Assembly: GCA_945860295.1 (NCBI GenBank)
Contig: CAMAQH010000012.1
Span: forward strand, 1 to 64,000
DNA from: Prosthecobacter debontii
GTDB lineage: Bacteria > Verrucomicrobiota > Verrucomicrobiia > Verrucomicrobiales > Verrucomicrobiaceae
Direction of reading: 5' to 3'
Length of the DNA: 64,000 nucleotides
Part shown: positions 25,241 through 34,142 of the stretch, piece after piece
Numbering within the stretch: the stretch's first letter is position 1
Layout: each line of letters starts with the position of its first letter
The notes under the pieces: model-generated
Database searches by the model: none
Seen by the model: only the letters and a program-made list of their open reading frames with translations
What the model was told of the DNA's origin: nothing
Program-made: the position numbers and the translations under genes

Positions 25241-25249
25241 TGCCTCCTG

Positions 25250-25510
25250 ATGAAAACTACCATTGAGATTAACGAAGGAAAGTTAGATGCCGTCATGAAA
25301 ATAGGTGGCTTCAAAACCAGAAAAGACACCATCGACTGGGCTTTGAACGAGGCTCTCAGAATCGCCACCATCAATAAAATCGTGGAGACACCCTGGACCT
25401 TAGAAGAAGCTAAGGCAGCAGTTGATCCAAGTTATGATGTGATCGCCATGCGCAGTATGAGCCCTGTCTCACTCAAGTATGCCACCACCAAACGCGCACG
25501 CACCAAATGA
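25250..25510 (+). CDS. vapB: VapB-type antitoxin
   Basis: 86 aa from the ATG at 25250; the start choice is set by the promoter above and by homology. The opening MKTTIEINEGKLDAVMKIGG and FKTRKDTIDWALNEALR is a ribbon-helix-helix DNA-binding unit as in type II antitoxins (DUF2191-like VapB). The C-terminal 40 residues would neutralise the toxin. The stop overlaps the toxin start by 4 bp (ATGA), which implies coupled translation. It probably represses its own promoter with VapC. Confidence 0.85.
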   Translation: MKTTIEINEGKLDAVMKIGGFKTRKDTIDWALNEALRIATINKIVETPWTLEEAKAAVDPSYDVIAMRSMSPVSLKYATTKRARTK

Positions 25511-25905
25511 CTACTGACATCCTTGTCGATTCAGCCATCTATATAAGTCTGATGAGATCTGGCCAAGATCCAAGGCAAGTCTTGGCTCCCTATCTACTCG
25601 CTGGCAGACTTTATAACTGCGGCGTCGTCCGTGCGGAGGTCCTAAGAGGGATGAAAGAAGACAGCCGCTACGCGCAGATGGAGCAATTTTTTGACATTGT
25701 GCCCGAGATCCCGTCTGACCCGAATCTGTGGCGCAAGGTCAGCGAGTTGGGCTGGAGGCTGGGGCGAAAGGGCAAGTGGCCGCCAGTGACTGACATCACA
25801 ATCGCTGCCTGCGCGATGCGTGTGGGGGCCACGCTCGTTTCTCCTGATCAGCATTTCATCAACATGCCAGGGCTGGATCTCGTGCCAGATCTCTCGCTGC
25901 TGTAA
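25507..25905 (+). CDS. vapC: PIN-domain ribonuclease toxin (VapC), second locus
   Basis: 132 aa. The PIN fold is recognisable by ILVDSAIYISLMRSG (D8), RAEVLRGM (acidic residue at about 48), VTDITIAACA (Asp near residue 97) and the C-terminal SPDQHFINMPGLDLV. It would be an RNA endonuclease held by the upstream antitoxin. It is not closely similar to the other PIN toxin of the window (11380-11820), so the two modules look independent. The stop is 77 bp before the uracil-DNA glycosylase gene. Confidence 0.85.
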   Translation: MTTDILVDSAIYISLMRSGQDPRQVLAPYLLAGRLYNCGVVRAEVLRGMKEDSRYAQMEQFFDIVPEIPSDPNLWRKVSELGWRLGRKGKWPPVTDITIAACAMRVGATLVSPDQHFINMPGLDLVPDLSLL

Positions 25906-25981
25906 CTTTGCGCAACCCCAACTCTATGATCATGAGGAACTCGCGCTTGAGTCCGCTTTAGACCTCGCCAGTTATCCGCGC

Positions 25982-26887
25982 ATGTCGAATCAAGCCGCCG
26001 GTTTGTTAAAACACTATCTGGAGCAGCGCGTGCTGGCCGGGCAGACGCATGTCGTCTTGAAACCAGGGCTGCTCGACCAGATGCAGGGGCGCAAGAAGCC
26101 CGCTGCTCAGCCTCTCTCGCAAGCACGACCCGCAGCCAAACCTGAATCCAAAGTGGAGCGCGCCAGCACTCCGATAGCGGCCACTTTTGACAGACCTGCT
26201 ACGCGAAAGGCATCTATCATGGAGTCGCCTGCTTTGATCACGGTAAGTGGCAATTCTAAAGCCGAGAAGCTGGCAGCATTGGCAGCCATCGCTGAGCAAT
26301 CCCCACAGGCTCGTGAGCTTGGCACGCTGCGGGAAACCATGGTCTTCTCGGTAGGCGATCCCGAGGCACAAATCATGTTCATCGGCGAAGCGCCCGGCGA
26401 TGAAGAGGAGCTTCAACGCGAGCCCTTTGTAGGCCCTGCTGGTCAAAAGCTCACCGGCATTCTGACTGCGATGGGACTGAAGCGGAGTGATGTCTATCTC
26501 AGCAGTATCTGCAAATTCCGCCCCGCCATCAACGGCGATCAAGGCAGCACTAATCGAGCGCCGACAGATGCAGAAATGGCAGCCTGCGTATCTTACGTCC
26601 TCACAGAAATCGCCATCGTCGCGCCAAAGATTATCATCGCGCTCGGAGCATCCGTCTGCAAAGGACTGGGCATCGGCGAAGGCGTGATGCGACTGCGCGG
26701 AAAGTTTTATGATGTGCAGGGCATCCCGACCATGGTCACCTATCACCCAAGCTACATCTTGCGTGAAGAGCGGCTCGCTGGCGGTGGCCTACGAGCCAAG
26801 CGTGAGGTCTGGGAAGACATGCTAAAGGTCATGGAGAAAAACGGAATGACCATCAGCGAAAAGCAGCGCGGCTATTTCAAGAAATAA
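25982..26887 (+). CDS. Uracil-DNA glycosylase superfamily protein, family 4-like
   Basis: 301 aa from the ATG at 25982 (the longer upstream frame runs through the vapC gene). The first roughly 110 residues are an Ala/Pro-rich N-terminal extension. The catalytic region has GEAPGDEEELQREPFVGPAGQKL (about 135-157) and HPSYIL (255-260), the two key motifs of family 4/5 glycosylases that remove uracil from DNA. The iron-sulfur ligands in family 4 are four Cys; C177 and C202 (CKFRP..NRAPTDAEMAAC) are present, but the N-terminal CxxC pair is missing, replaced by a segment without Cys. It leads an operon with surE and yraN. Confidence 0.85.
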   Translation: MSNQAAGLLKHYLEQRVLAGQTHVVLKPGLLDQMQGRKKPAAQPLSQARPAAKPESKVERASTPIAATFDRPATRKASIMESPALITVSGNSKAEKLAALAAIAEQSPQARELGTLRETMVFSVGDPEAQIMFIGEAPGDEEELQREPFVGPAGQKLTGILTAMGLKRSDVYLSSICKFRPAINGDQGSTNRAPTDAEMAACVSYVLTEIAIVAPKIIIALGASVCKGLGIGEGVMRLRGKFYDVQGIPTMVTYHPSYILREERLAGGGLRAKREVWEDMLKVMEKNGMTISEKQRGYFKK

Positions 26888-26893
26888 GCCGCC

Positions 26894-27586
26894 GTGCATT
26901 TCCTACTCACCAACGACGACGGCATCGACGCCCCAGGCTTGGCCGCACTGGAAAAAGCCGTGCGCATGATTCCCGGCGGGACCTTCAGTGTGGTAGCACC
27001 AGCCAATGAGCAGTCCATGTGCGGGCACCGTATCACCACGCATTCGCCGCTGAAAATCGAAGCGCGCGGCGAGCAGCGCTGGGCCGTGCACGGCACACCT
27101 GCGGACTGTGTTCGACTGGGACTTTTTGCCCTCGATTTAAAGCCAGACTGGGTGCTCTCGGGTGTGAACGCAGGCGGCAATCTCGGGCAGGATATCTTCA
27201 TCTCCGGCACCTGCGCCGCCGCGCGTGAGGCTGCTTATCATCAGATCAAAGCTGCCGCGTTTTCGCATTACTTGATCCGCAGCCTCGCCGTGGATTGGGA
27301 TCGCGTGGCGCAGTGGACGCACTCACTTTTCACCACGCTGGTAAGCCAGCCGCTAGATGATGGGGAATACTGGTGCGCCAACTATCCGCATCATCCACCC
27401 GGCGAAATGCAGATGCCCGCTGTGAAGCTCTGCAAGCCCGAGCGCTCACCTATGAATGTAAGCTACGCCAGTCATGCAGATGGTTATCACTACAATGCCA
27501 GCTACGGAGAGCGTCCGCGTATTGCAGGCTCCGATGTGGACGTGTGTTTCAGCGGTGAGATCAGCCTTTGTCGTCTCGGGCTATGA
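26894..27586 (+). CDS. surE: 5'/3'-nucleotidase SurE
   Basis: 230 aa with a GTG start at 26894, 6 bp after the glycosylase stop. The N-terminus HFLLTNDDGIDAPGL (metal-binding D8 and D9) and the motifs APANEQS (N38) and LSGVNAGGNLGQDIFISGT match the SurE nucleotidase, a metal-dependent phosphatase of nucleoside monophosphates. All key residues are present. Its stop overlaps the yraN start (ATGA). SurE is commonly a stress or stationary-phase housekeeping enzyme. Confidence 0.93.
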   Translation: MHFLLTNDDGIDAPGLAALEKAVRMIPGGTFSVVAPANEQSMCGHRITTHSPLKIEARGEQRWAVHGTPADCVRLGLFALDLKPDWVLSGVNAGGNLGQDIFISGTCAAAREAAYHQIKAAAFSHYLIRSLAVDWDRVAQWTHSLFTTLVSQPLDDGEYWCANYPHHPPGEMQMPAVKLCKPERSPMNVSYASHADGYHYNASYGERPRIAGSDVDVCFSGEISLCRLGL

Positions 27587-28119
27587 GTGAGCCAGCCCCA
27601 GACCTGACGGAGTTCTTTGACCGCGTGCGGCAGCTCCGCCAAAAGCTCTGCCGCACTCCGCGTCTCCGGCTTTTCCTGCTGCGCTTCGTCTCGCTCGACA
27701 AGCCTTTCTCACCAAGCCTGCTTGGCATCAAATTGAGTCGCCCGGAGATCGGTCTTCTCGGCGAACATCTCGCGGCCAAGCATCTCCGTCGTCATGGTCG
27801 CCGCGTACTTTTTAGGAACTATCGCGGACTGCATCGCGGTGAGGTGGACATCGTGGCGCGTCACGCCAAAACACTCAGCTTTGTCGAAGTGAAAACGCGC
27901 ACCAGCACCGCCTTTGGCCGCCCAGCGGATGCCGTAACAAAAGACAAGCAGCAGCTCATCCAACGCGGCGCACTCGACTGGCTCCGGCTGCTGGGCAACC
28001 CGCGCATCGCCACCCGCTTCGACATCGCAGAAGTCGTACTCACTGGTGGTGAATTGCCCAAGATCAATATCATCGAAAACGCCTTTGGCCTGCCCGACAG
28101 CTCTCTGGCAGGACGTTGA
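27583..28119 (+). CDS. yraN: YraN/UPF0102 endonuclease-like protein
   Basis: 178 aa from the ATG at 27583, overlapping surE by 4 bp. The signature runs LGEHLAAKHLRRHGRRVLFRNYR, then GEVDIVARHAKTLSFVEVKTRT and AFGRPADAVTKDKQQLIQRGALDWL: a restriction endonuclease-like fold with the D...ExK pattern (D in EVDIVA, E and K in VEVKTR). The function is unproven, perhaps DNA repair or recombination. The N-terminal 45 residues are an extra basic segment. Confidence 0.88.
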   Translation: MSEPAPDLTEFFDRVRQLRQKLCRTPRLRLFLLRFVSLDKPFSPSLLGIKLSRPEIGLLGEHLAAKHLRRHGRRVLFRNYRGLHRGEVDIVARHAKTLSFVEVKTRTSTAFGRPADAVTKDKQQLIQRGALDWLRLLGNPRIATRFDIAEVVLTGGELPKINIIENAFGLPDSSLAGR

Positions 28120-28164
28120 ATGCGTTACGGCTAATGGAATCAGCCGTCAGTCGTTGTGGAGAGG

Positions 28165-29781
28165 ATGAATGCGTCCCATTTACTTTTGATCTGTGCCCTC
28201 TCCATCTCCGCATGTTCACCAGCAAAAGAACCTCAAGAGGTGTCTGCGCCACAGGCTGCGGCAGCGCGCATCGATATTGGATTGATGAATGAGTATGAGC
28301 TGACAAACGCACGGAGCACAACTTGGGATCTGCCTGCCCTACCTCCCGAAGCGGATGACACGACCTTCCTGCGCAGAGCATGCATTGATCTCGCCGGACG
28401 TCTGCCCAAGCCGGACGAGGTGCGTGCGTTTGTCGCAGACAAGACGACTGACAAGCGCGCACGTTTGACGAATGCGCTGATCAAGGAACTTGGAGCCGCA
28501 GAGGTGCGCTTCCAAATGCTGGCGGAGGCGTTTCGAGTAAAGGACGATGCCGAGGTGATAGCGTGGCTGCACAAGGCAGCGACGGAAGACATGCCCTTTG
28601 CCCAAATCCTGACTTACATGATCGGTGAGCGCCATGTGAATCATCGCAATCAAGGCAATGCGATGCGCACCGGCGTCGAAGTGGCGTTCTCGGTGCTGGG
28701 AGAGGATTTGTACTGCGCGATGTGCCACGACCATCCCTACAACAACCACACGCAACGTGAGGCATACGCCTTTGCCGCTTGTTTTACGGAAAGCGGTGAA
28801 ATGCTCCTGCCGAAGGACTATCTCTATAGTGATGGCAAACCGGGAGATGTGGTGAAACCAAAATTGCTGACGATGAGTCGCCAGAAAGTTCCAACTGTCG
28901 GGCCTGGCAGGGAAAAGCATCAGCAAGTCGCCAAGTGGGTCACCGATGAACAAAGCCATCGCTTTGCCACCGTGGCAGCTCTGCGCGTTTGGAGCAGTCT
29001 CTTTGGCATGCCTGGGCTGATGGTGAATCACACGACAGGTGGTGTGGAGGCTGCCCCCGCTTGGCATGAAATTCCTGCGGAGCCTTTTCCACTGAATCTC
29101 AGCAGCCTTTGTTTCGGAGCCTGTAATAGAAGTCAGCTTACCTGGATCGGCAGTGACTTCCATCAGGCATCCGACAACTCCCAGCCAACCAATACGCTGA
29201 CCAAGGAGTTTCTCCTCTGTGGTGGTCGTATTGGCGAATTTCAGCGTATTCTTGCCAATACGACGGCCTACAATCGAGCAGGCATTCACTACAACACGGA
29301 ATGGAACGGCTGTTACATGGCTCCGGCACCGCACATCCGACGCCTGCCATCTGAAGTGATCTGGGATGCTTTGGCCACCCGAATGTCAGGCCAAAAGATG
29401 TCCGCCGAACTGCCTCAGGTGCCGACAGCCGAACATCCGCTGCGCATGCTGGGTCGTGGCACGCGCGAGTGGACGGATGAAAGCGTGACACCCGTTTCAC
29501 ATGAGCTGGCGCGCTTCATGATGAACAGCGTGATGGTTCAAAACGCCTGTGCATCAGCGGGTGATGTGGAGGCCCTATTCCTCTCACTCATCGGACGACT
29601 GCCCTCCGCCACCGAGCAGACCCGAGCGCAGCAGCATGTCGCTGAATCTCCGCAAACCTCCAGCCAGGACATTGCTTGGGCCTTGTTCAACACGACGGAG
29701 TTTATTGTTCAGACCGTGATAAAAGCGTTCTGCATTCATCCGTGCGCTTCCAGCTTTGACAATATCAACCGTGCCCGCTAA
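28165..29781 (+). CDS. DUF1549-like lipoprotein (PVC cytochrome-associated)
   Basis: 538 aa from the ATG at 28165 (a GTG at 28156 would add three residues). The N-terminus is a lipoprotein signal with lipobox S-I-S-A-C17. The segments TTFLRRACIDLAGRLPKPDEVRAF, ALGEDLYCAMCHDHPYNNHTQREAYAFAA and a C-terminal LFLSLIGRLPSATEQ belong to DUF1549-type proteins of Planctomycetes and Verrucomicrobia. CAMCH is a c-heme-like or metal motif. Such proteins often accompany DUF1501 or DUF1553 partners; none is adjacent here, so the role (perhaps oxidative polysaccharide breakdown) is inferred. Confidence 0.75.
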   Translation: MNASHLLLICALSISACSPAKEPQEVSAPQAAAARIDIGLMNEYELTNARSTTWDLPALPPEADDTTFLRRACIDLAGRLPKPDEVRAFVADKTTDKRARLTNALIKELGAAEVRFQMLAEAFRVKDDAEVIAWLHKAATEDMPFAQILTYMIGERHVNHRNQGNAMRTGVEVAFSVLGEDLYCAMCHDHPYNNHTQREAYAFAACFTESGEMLLPKDYLYSDGKPGDVVKPKLLTMSRQKVPTVGPGREKHQQVAKWVTDEQSHRFATVAALRVWSSLFGMPGLMVNHTTGGVEAAPAWHEIPAEPFPLNLSSLCFGACNRSQLTWIGSDFHQASDNSQPTNTLTKEFLLCGGRIGEFQRILANTTAYNRAGIHYNTEWNGCYMAPAPHIRRLPSEVIWDALATRMSGQKMSAELPQVPTAEHPLRMLGRGTREWTDESVTPVSHELARFMMNSVMVQNACASAGDVEALFLSLIGRLPSATEQTRAQQHVAESPQTSSQDIAWALFNTTEFIVQTVIKAFCIHPCASSFDNINRAR

Positions 29782-29816
29782 TCCTAGCGCCCCATTAATC
29801 CAACACGCCTTTCCCT

Positions 29817-30827
29817 ATGAGCACCAACTCCGCTAAGAAGATCATCAATGACCCGCTGAAATGTGCCGACGACCTCTTTGAAGGTCTTGTCTTTGCTTAT
29901 GATGGCAAGGCACGCGGTGTGGGTCGCCGCTCCATCATCATGAATGATCTGCGTCCAGATGCTCCTGCCTTGCTCGTCGGTGGTGGTGCTGGTCATGAGC
30001 CTATCTATCACGGGCTTGTCGGTAAAGGCATGGCGGATGGTGCTGCTGTCGGTGACATCTTCGCTGCTCCGCCGCCGGACATCGTTCTTGAGGCCACCGT
30101 CGCGGTGAATCGTGGCAAGGGCGTGCTCTATCTCTATGGCAACTACGCGGGCGATGTGATGAACTTCGACATCGGCGCTGAACTCGCCGCTGATGAAGGC
30201 ATTATGGTGAAGACGGTCATCATCAATGACGATGTGTGCTCGGCACCGCCGGATAAGAAGCATAATCGCCGTGGCGTGGCGGGACTCGTACCCGTGGTGA
30301 AGCTCGCGGGTGCAGCGGCTCAGGTCGTGGACAGTCTCGATGAGTTGGTGCGCATCGCCAAAAAGGCAAATGACATGACGCGCACCGTCGGTGTCTCCAC
30401 CAAGCCCGGCTCCATTCCTGCCACTGGTGCGCCGACCTTTGATCTTGCGGATGATGTGATCGGTCTCGGCATGGGCATTCATGGTGAAAAAGGCGTCGGC
30501 CTGATCCCCATGTGTACGGCGGATGAACTCGCTCCAAAAATCCTCGACCTCCTCTTTGCTGATGACCTGCCGCTCGATGCAGGTGATGAAATCGTCTTCT
30601 TTGTGAACAGCCTCGGGTCCACTCACATGATGGAACTGCTCATCATGCTGCGTGCCGCGAAGCCGATCCTCGAAGCTCGTGGCCTCAAGGTACATCAGAC
30701 CATCGTGGACAACATCGTCACCTGTCAGGAGATGGCTGGCGTGAGCTTTAGCATCACCAAGCTCGATGCCGAACTGAAGAGGCTCTGGGACATGCCCTGC
30801 GAAAGCGTCGGCTACACAAAGCTCTAA
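29817..30827 (+). CDS. dhaK: Dihydroxyacetone kinase, DhaK subunit
   Basis: 336 aa, the length of a stand-alone DhaK. Signatures are VGGGAGHEPIYHGLVGKGMADGAAVGDIFAAP (about 54-84) and GLGMGIHGEKG with the substrate-binding His at 222, which forms a hemiaminal with dihydroxyacetone. In phosphotransferase-linked systems DhaK works with DhaL (ATP or ADP carrier) and DhaM. Neither DhaL nor DhaM lies beside it, so it may pair with a DhaL encoded elsewhere. It is flanked by unrelated genes on the same strand. Confidence 0.9.
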   Translation: MSTNSAKKIINDPLKCADDLFEGLVFAYDGKARGVGRRSIIMNDLRPDAPALLVGGGAGHEPIYHGLVGKGMADGAAVGDIFAAPPPDIVLEATVAVNRGKGVLYLYGNYAGDVMNFDIGAELAADEGIMVKTVIINDDVCSAPPDKKHNRRGVAGLVPVVKLAGAAAQVVDSLDELVRIAKKANDMTRTVGVSTKPGSIPATGAPTFDLADDVIGLGMGIHGEKGVGLIPMCTADELAPKILDLLFADDLPLDAGDEIVFFVNSLGSTHMMELLIMLRAAKPILEARGLKVHQTIVDNIVTCQEMAGVSFSITKLDAELKRLWDMPCESVGYTKL

Positions 30828-30887
30828 TCACTGCGCGACTTACAGCGCGTTTACTGCACTCGAAGTAAATGAACTGAACCTTCTCTC

Positions 30888-33773
30888 ATGCGTATCGCCC
30901 TGCTGCTTATTTTTCTGGCGCAGTGCGCCCAGGCTGACTTCCCGGCTCTCTACAATAGTGATCCGGGTGATCCGGAGCCGATGTCTCCTCAAGACGCGCT
31001 GAAGTCGCTCAAACTACCGCCTGGTTTTAAAGCCACGCTTTTTGCTGCCGAACCAGATGTGCAGAATCCTATCGCCATGGCCTGGGATCACAAGGGCCGC
31101 ATGTGGGTGGCGGAGAACTACACTTATGCTGAGCGTGCGAAGCGCTTCGATCTCGACCTGAAGGACCGCGTCATCATCCTCGAAGACAAGGACTGGGACG
31201 GTGTGGCAGAGACGCGCAAGGTCTTCACCGATGACGTGAAGATGCTCACCAGTGTGGAGGTCGGGCGCGGTGGCGTGTGGCTCATGTGCCCGCCACAGGT
31301 GCTCTTCATCCCCGATGCCAATGGCGACGACATCCCCGACGGTCCGCCGCAAGTGATGATCGATGGATTCATCGTGGCCAAGGACAATTACCACAACTTT
31401 GCCAACGGCCTGCGCTGGGGCCCTGACGGCTGGCTCTACGGCCGCTGCGGGCATTCCTGCCCAGGCCTGCTCGGTATGCCGGGCACGCCGGATGATCAAC
31501 GCATCCCCATGAAGGGCGGAATCTGGCGCTTTCATCCCGAGCGGAAAATCGTCGAGGTGCTCACGCACGGCACCACCAATCCCTGGGGTCATGATTGGGA
31601 TGAAAATGGCGAGATGTTCTTCATCAACACCGTCACCGGCCATCTCTGGCATCTCATCCCCGGCGCGCATCTCACCGACTCCAGCACGATGAATCCGTAT
31701 GTGTATGAGAAGCTCGATACCATCGCCGATCACTACCACTACGACCGCAGCGGCAAATGGAGCGACTCGCGCGACGGCAAGGCAAACGACTTCGGCGGCG
31801 GTCATGCCCACATCGGCATGATGATCTATCAGGGCGACCAATGGCCCAACCAATACCGCAACAAGCTATTCACGCTCAACATGCACGGCCGCCGTGCCAA
31901 TGTGGAGCGGCTTGAGCGCAACGGCAGCGGCTACGTCGGCAAGCACGAGCCCGGTCTCTTCCTCAGCGATGATCCCTGGTTCCGAGGCATCGAAATCAGC
32001 ACCGGCCCCGACGGCAGCGGATTTATTCTCGACTGGAGCGACACAGGCGAATGCCACGACAGCACCGGCGTACATCGCACCAGCGGCCGTATCTTCCGCA
32101 TCAGCTATGGTGAGGTGAAGAAGCCCGAGACGCCTTTCGCATGGCGGAAGCCGTGGCCGAAAGCTGACCTCAAAGGTGATGAACATCAGCGCGTGCTGGC
32201 GATCCGCGAGATGACGCAGTTCTGGCCCATCGACCTCATCACAGGCGCGCCGCATCCGCAGGCGATCCATGAAATCCGGGATGCCGAAACCTTGCTCAAT
32301 CTTGCCCGCACCGACAACTCCAGCCTCGTCCACCTAACCCTCGCCAGCACGCTTCAGCGTCTGCCTTTGAAGAACCGCTCTGCGCTTGCCATCGAGCTGT
32401 TGAAGCACGCGAAGTATGCCAACGATCCCTTCCTGCCCTCAATGGTCTGGTTCGGCATCAGCCCGCTGGCGAAGCATGATCCCGCCTCGCTGGTAAAGCT
32501 CGCGCCGCATTGCACCTGGCCGAAGACACTGAAGTGGCTCACCCGCAGTCTTGCCACGCAGCCCAAGTCTCTGAATGCACTGCTTTCTTCGTTCGGAGCA
32601 CCGTCTTTAGGCGGAACAAAGTCTCCTGAGCCTGCCACCTTCAAAGAGCCGGCTGAAGCCGCTGCTCCGAACTTCCAAGCCATTCTCGAAGGCATGTCCG
32701 AAGCCTTCAAAGGTCTGCGTAAAGTGCCGAAGCCCGAGGCCTGGGAGAAGTTCCGTAGCTTGGCTCTTCAGAGCCGAGATTCTTCGAACACCGCCATCTC
32801 CAAGAAACCCAGCTATGGAGAGCTATGCTACGCCAACCTCATCCGCGACCTCTCCATCCTCTTTGGCGATGGCCGAGCACTCGATGACGTGAAGAAAATC
32901 GTGCTCGATGACCAGGCCGATCTGCCCACCCGCGAGGCCGCTTTGAAGACTCTCATCGAAGCCCGCCCCGCCGATCTCCGCGCGCTGTGCGAGTCACTGA
33001 TCGAGGTGCGTGGGCTCAATGTCTCCGCCGTGCGCGGGCTGACGCTGTTTGATGATCCTGCCATCGCTCAGCGACTCGTGAAGGACTACCGGAAGTTCTC
33101 CACCACCGACCGTCCCGCCGTGCTCGATGCCCTCGTCTCCCGCCCAGCCTGGGCCGCCGCGATGCTTGAGAGCATGGCCAAAGGCCAGATCACCCGCAGC
33201 GAAGTCACCGCCTTCCACGCCCGCCAGATTCGCGCTTTCGAAAACAAAGACCTAACCAACAAGCTCACCGAAATCTGGGGCGAACTCCGCGAGTCCGCTG
33301 CTGACAAGAAACAGCTCATCGAGAAGGTCAAAAAGCAGCTCGATGCCGCCACGCTTGCGAAGGCCAATCTCAGCCAGGGCCGCGTGCTCTTCACCGCCGT
33401 CTGCGGTGCCTGCCATCAGATGTATGGCCAGGGAGGAAAGATTGGCCCCGACCTCACCGGCTCAGGTCGTGCGAATATCGACTACCTGCTGGAAAACATC
33501 GCCGACCCCAGTGGCGTCGTCAGCGCCGACTTCCGCATAAGTCTGCTCACTCTCAAAGATGGCCGCGTGCTCAGTGGCGTCATCGCCGAGACCAACCCAC
33601 GAACCTTGACGCTCCGCACCTTGACCGAGTCCTTGACCCTTGACCACTCCGAGATTGTCAAAACCGAAACATCCCCCATGTCCATGATGCCCGAAGGCCT
33701 CCTCCTCGCCTTCCAGCCCGATCAGATCCGCGACCTCATCGCCTACCTCATGCATCCCGTGCAGGTGAAGTGA
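30888..33773 (+). CDS. Secreted PVC-type dehydrogenase with C-terminal c-heme domain
   Basis: 961 aa. A signal peptide (MRIALLLIFLAQCAQA) is followed by a large beta-propeller-like region of the membrane-bound dehydrogenase type, opening LPPGFKATLFAAEPDVQNPIAMAWDHKGRMWVAENYTY, then a helical HEAT-like middle part (about 430-800) and a C-terminal heme domain with CGACH at 839-843. This architecture is a hallmark of Verrucomicrobia and Planctomycetes and is thought to oxidise sugar alcohols or aldoses, passing electrons to the cytochrome part. It stands alone, with tRNA-Val(GAC) downstream. Confidence 0.9.
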   Translation: MRIALLLIFLAQCAQADFPALYNSDPGDPEPMSPQDALKSLKLPPGFKATLFAAEPDVQNPIAMAWDHKGRMWVAENYTYAERAKRFDLDLKDRVIILEDKDWDGVAETRKVFTDDVKMLTSVEVGRGGVWLMCPPQVLFIPDANGDDIPDGPPQVMIDGFIVAKDNYHNFANGLRWGPDGWLYGRCGHSCPGLLGMPGTPDDQRIPMKGGIWRFHPERKIVEVLTHGTTNPWGHDWDENGEMFFINTVTGHLWHLIPGAHLTDSSTMNPYVYEKLDTIADHYHYDRSGKWSDSRDGKANDFGGGHAHIGMMIYQGDQWPNQYRNKLFTLNMHGRRANVERLERNGSGYVGKHEPGLFLSDDPWFRGIEISTGPDGSGFILDWSDTGECHDSTGVHRTSGRIFRISYGEVKKPETPFAWRKPWPKADLKGDEHQRVLAIREMTQFWPIDLITGAPHPQAIHEIRDAETLLNLARTDNSSLVHLTLASTLQRLPLKNRSALAIELLKHAKYANDPFLPSMVWFGISPLAKHDPASLVKLAPHCTWPKTLKWLTRSLATQPKSLNALLSSFGAPSLGGTKSPEPATFKEPAEAAAPNFQAILEGMSEAFKGLRKVPKPEAWEKFRSLALQSRDSSNTAISKKPSYGELCYANLIRDLSILFGDGRALDDVKKIVLDDQADLPTREAALKTLIEARPADLRALCESLIEVRGLNVSAVRGLTLFDDPAIAQRLVKDYRKFSTTDRPAVLDALVSRPAWAAAMLESMAKGQITRSEVTAFHARQIRAFENKDLTNKLTEIWGELRESAADKKQLIEKVKKQLDAATLAKANLSQGRVLFTAVCGACHQMYGQGGKIGPDLTGSGRANIDYLLENIADPSGVVSADFRISLLTLKDGRVLSGVIAETNPRTLTLRTLTESLTLDHSEIVKTETSPMSMMPEGLLLAFQPDQIRDLIAYLMHPVQVK

Positions 33774-33929
33774 CCAAAGGGGATCACGCCTCGCGGTATT
33801 TAACATCCTTCAATGGCAGATACAGTGCGCATCTGGACATCTGAATCTCCATCAGAGACAAGGTCAGCGAGGCTGAACATGAACGGCAGGCTCACTCTAA
33901 ATAAGAGTGAACCAATAGACAAAAACAAG

Positions 33930-33958
33930 TTGCTCCCTCTTACCTTGCCGAGTATGAA
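33930..33958 (+). promoter_or_regulatory. Putative promoter of tRNA-Val(GAC)
   Basis: TTGCTC (33930-33935), 17-bp spacer, TATGAA (33953-33958), 17 bp before the tRNA 5' end. The rest of 33774-33975 shows no gene. Confidence 0.5.
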
Positions 33959-33975
33959 AGCAGCCCTCCGATCCC

Positions 33976-34050
33976 GCGCGGTTAGCTCAGTGGTAGAGCA
34001 TTACCTTGACATGGTAGGGGTCACAGGTTCGAACCCTGTACCGCGCACCA
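33976..34050 (+). tRNA. tRNA-Val (anticodon GAC)
   Basis: 75 nt including an encoded CCA. Acceptor stem GCGCGGT/ACCGCGC, D-arm TAGCTCAGTGGTAGAGCA, anticodon stem TTACC/GGTAG with loop TTGACAT giving anticodon GAC (codon GUC), T-arm with GGTTCGAACC. Its body is nearly the same as the tRNA-Val at 8654-8728. Confidence 0.95.
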
Positions 34051-34142
34051 TCGGAGAAAAAAGCTTCAACAAATAAGAAGCTGCGAGCTGAAGGCCTGAA
34101 TCAAGACCGCGTCCCGCATCCCCATCGGGCTCAGTCCATGCA

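Noticed and set aside
28339-29334. Open frame of 331 codons antisense to the DUF1549-like gene
   Set aside because: The opposite strand carries a lipoprotein with recognised motifs; this frame has none.
29784-30695. Open frame of 303 codons antisense to dhaK
   Set aside because: dhaK is complete with catalytic His; the antisense frame is rich in His and Asp by codon mirroring only.
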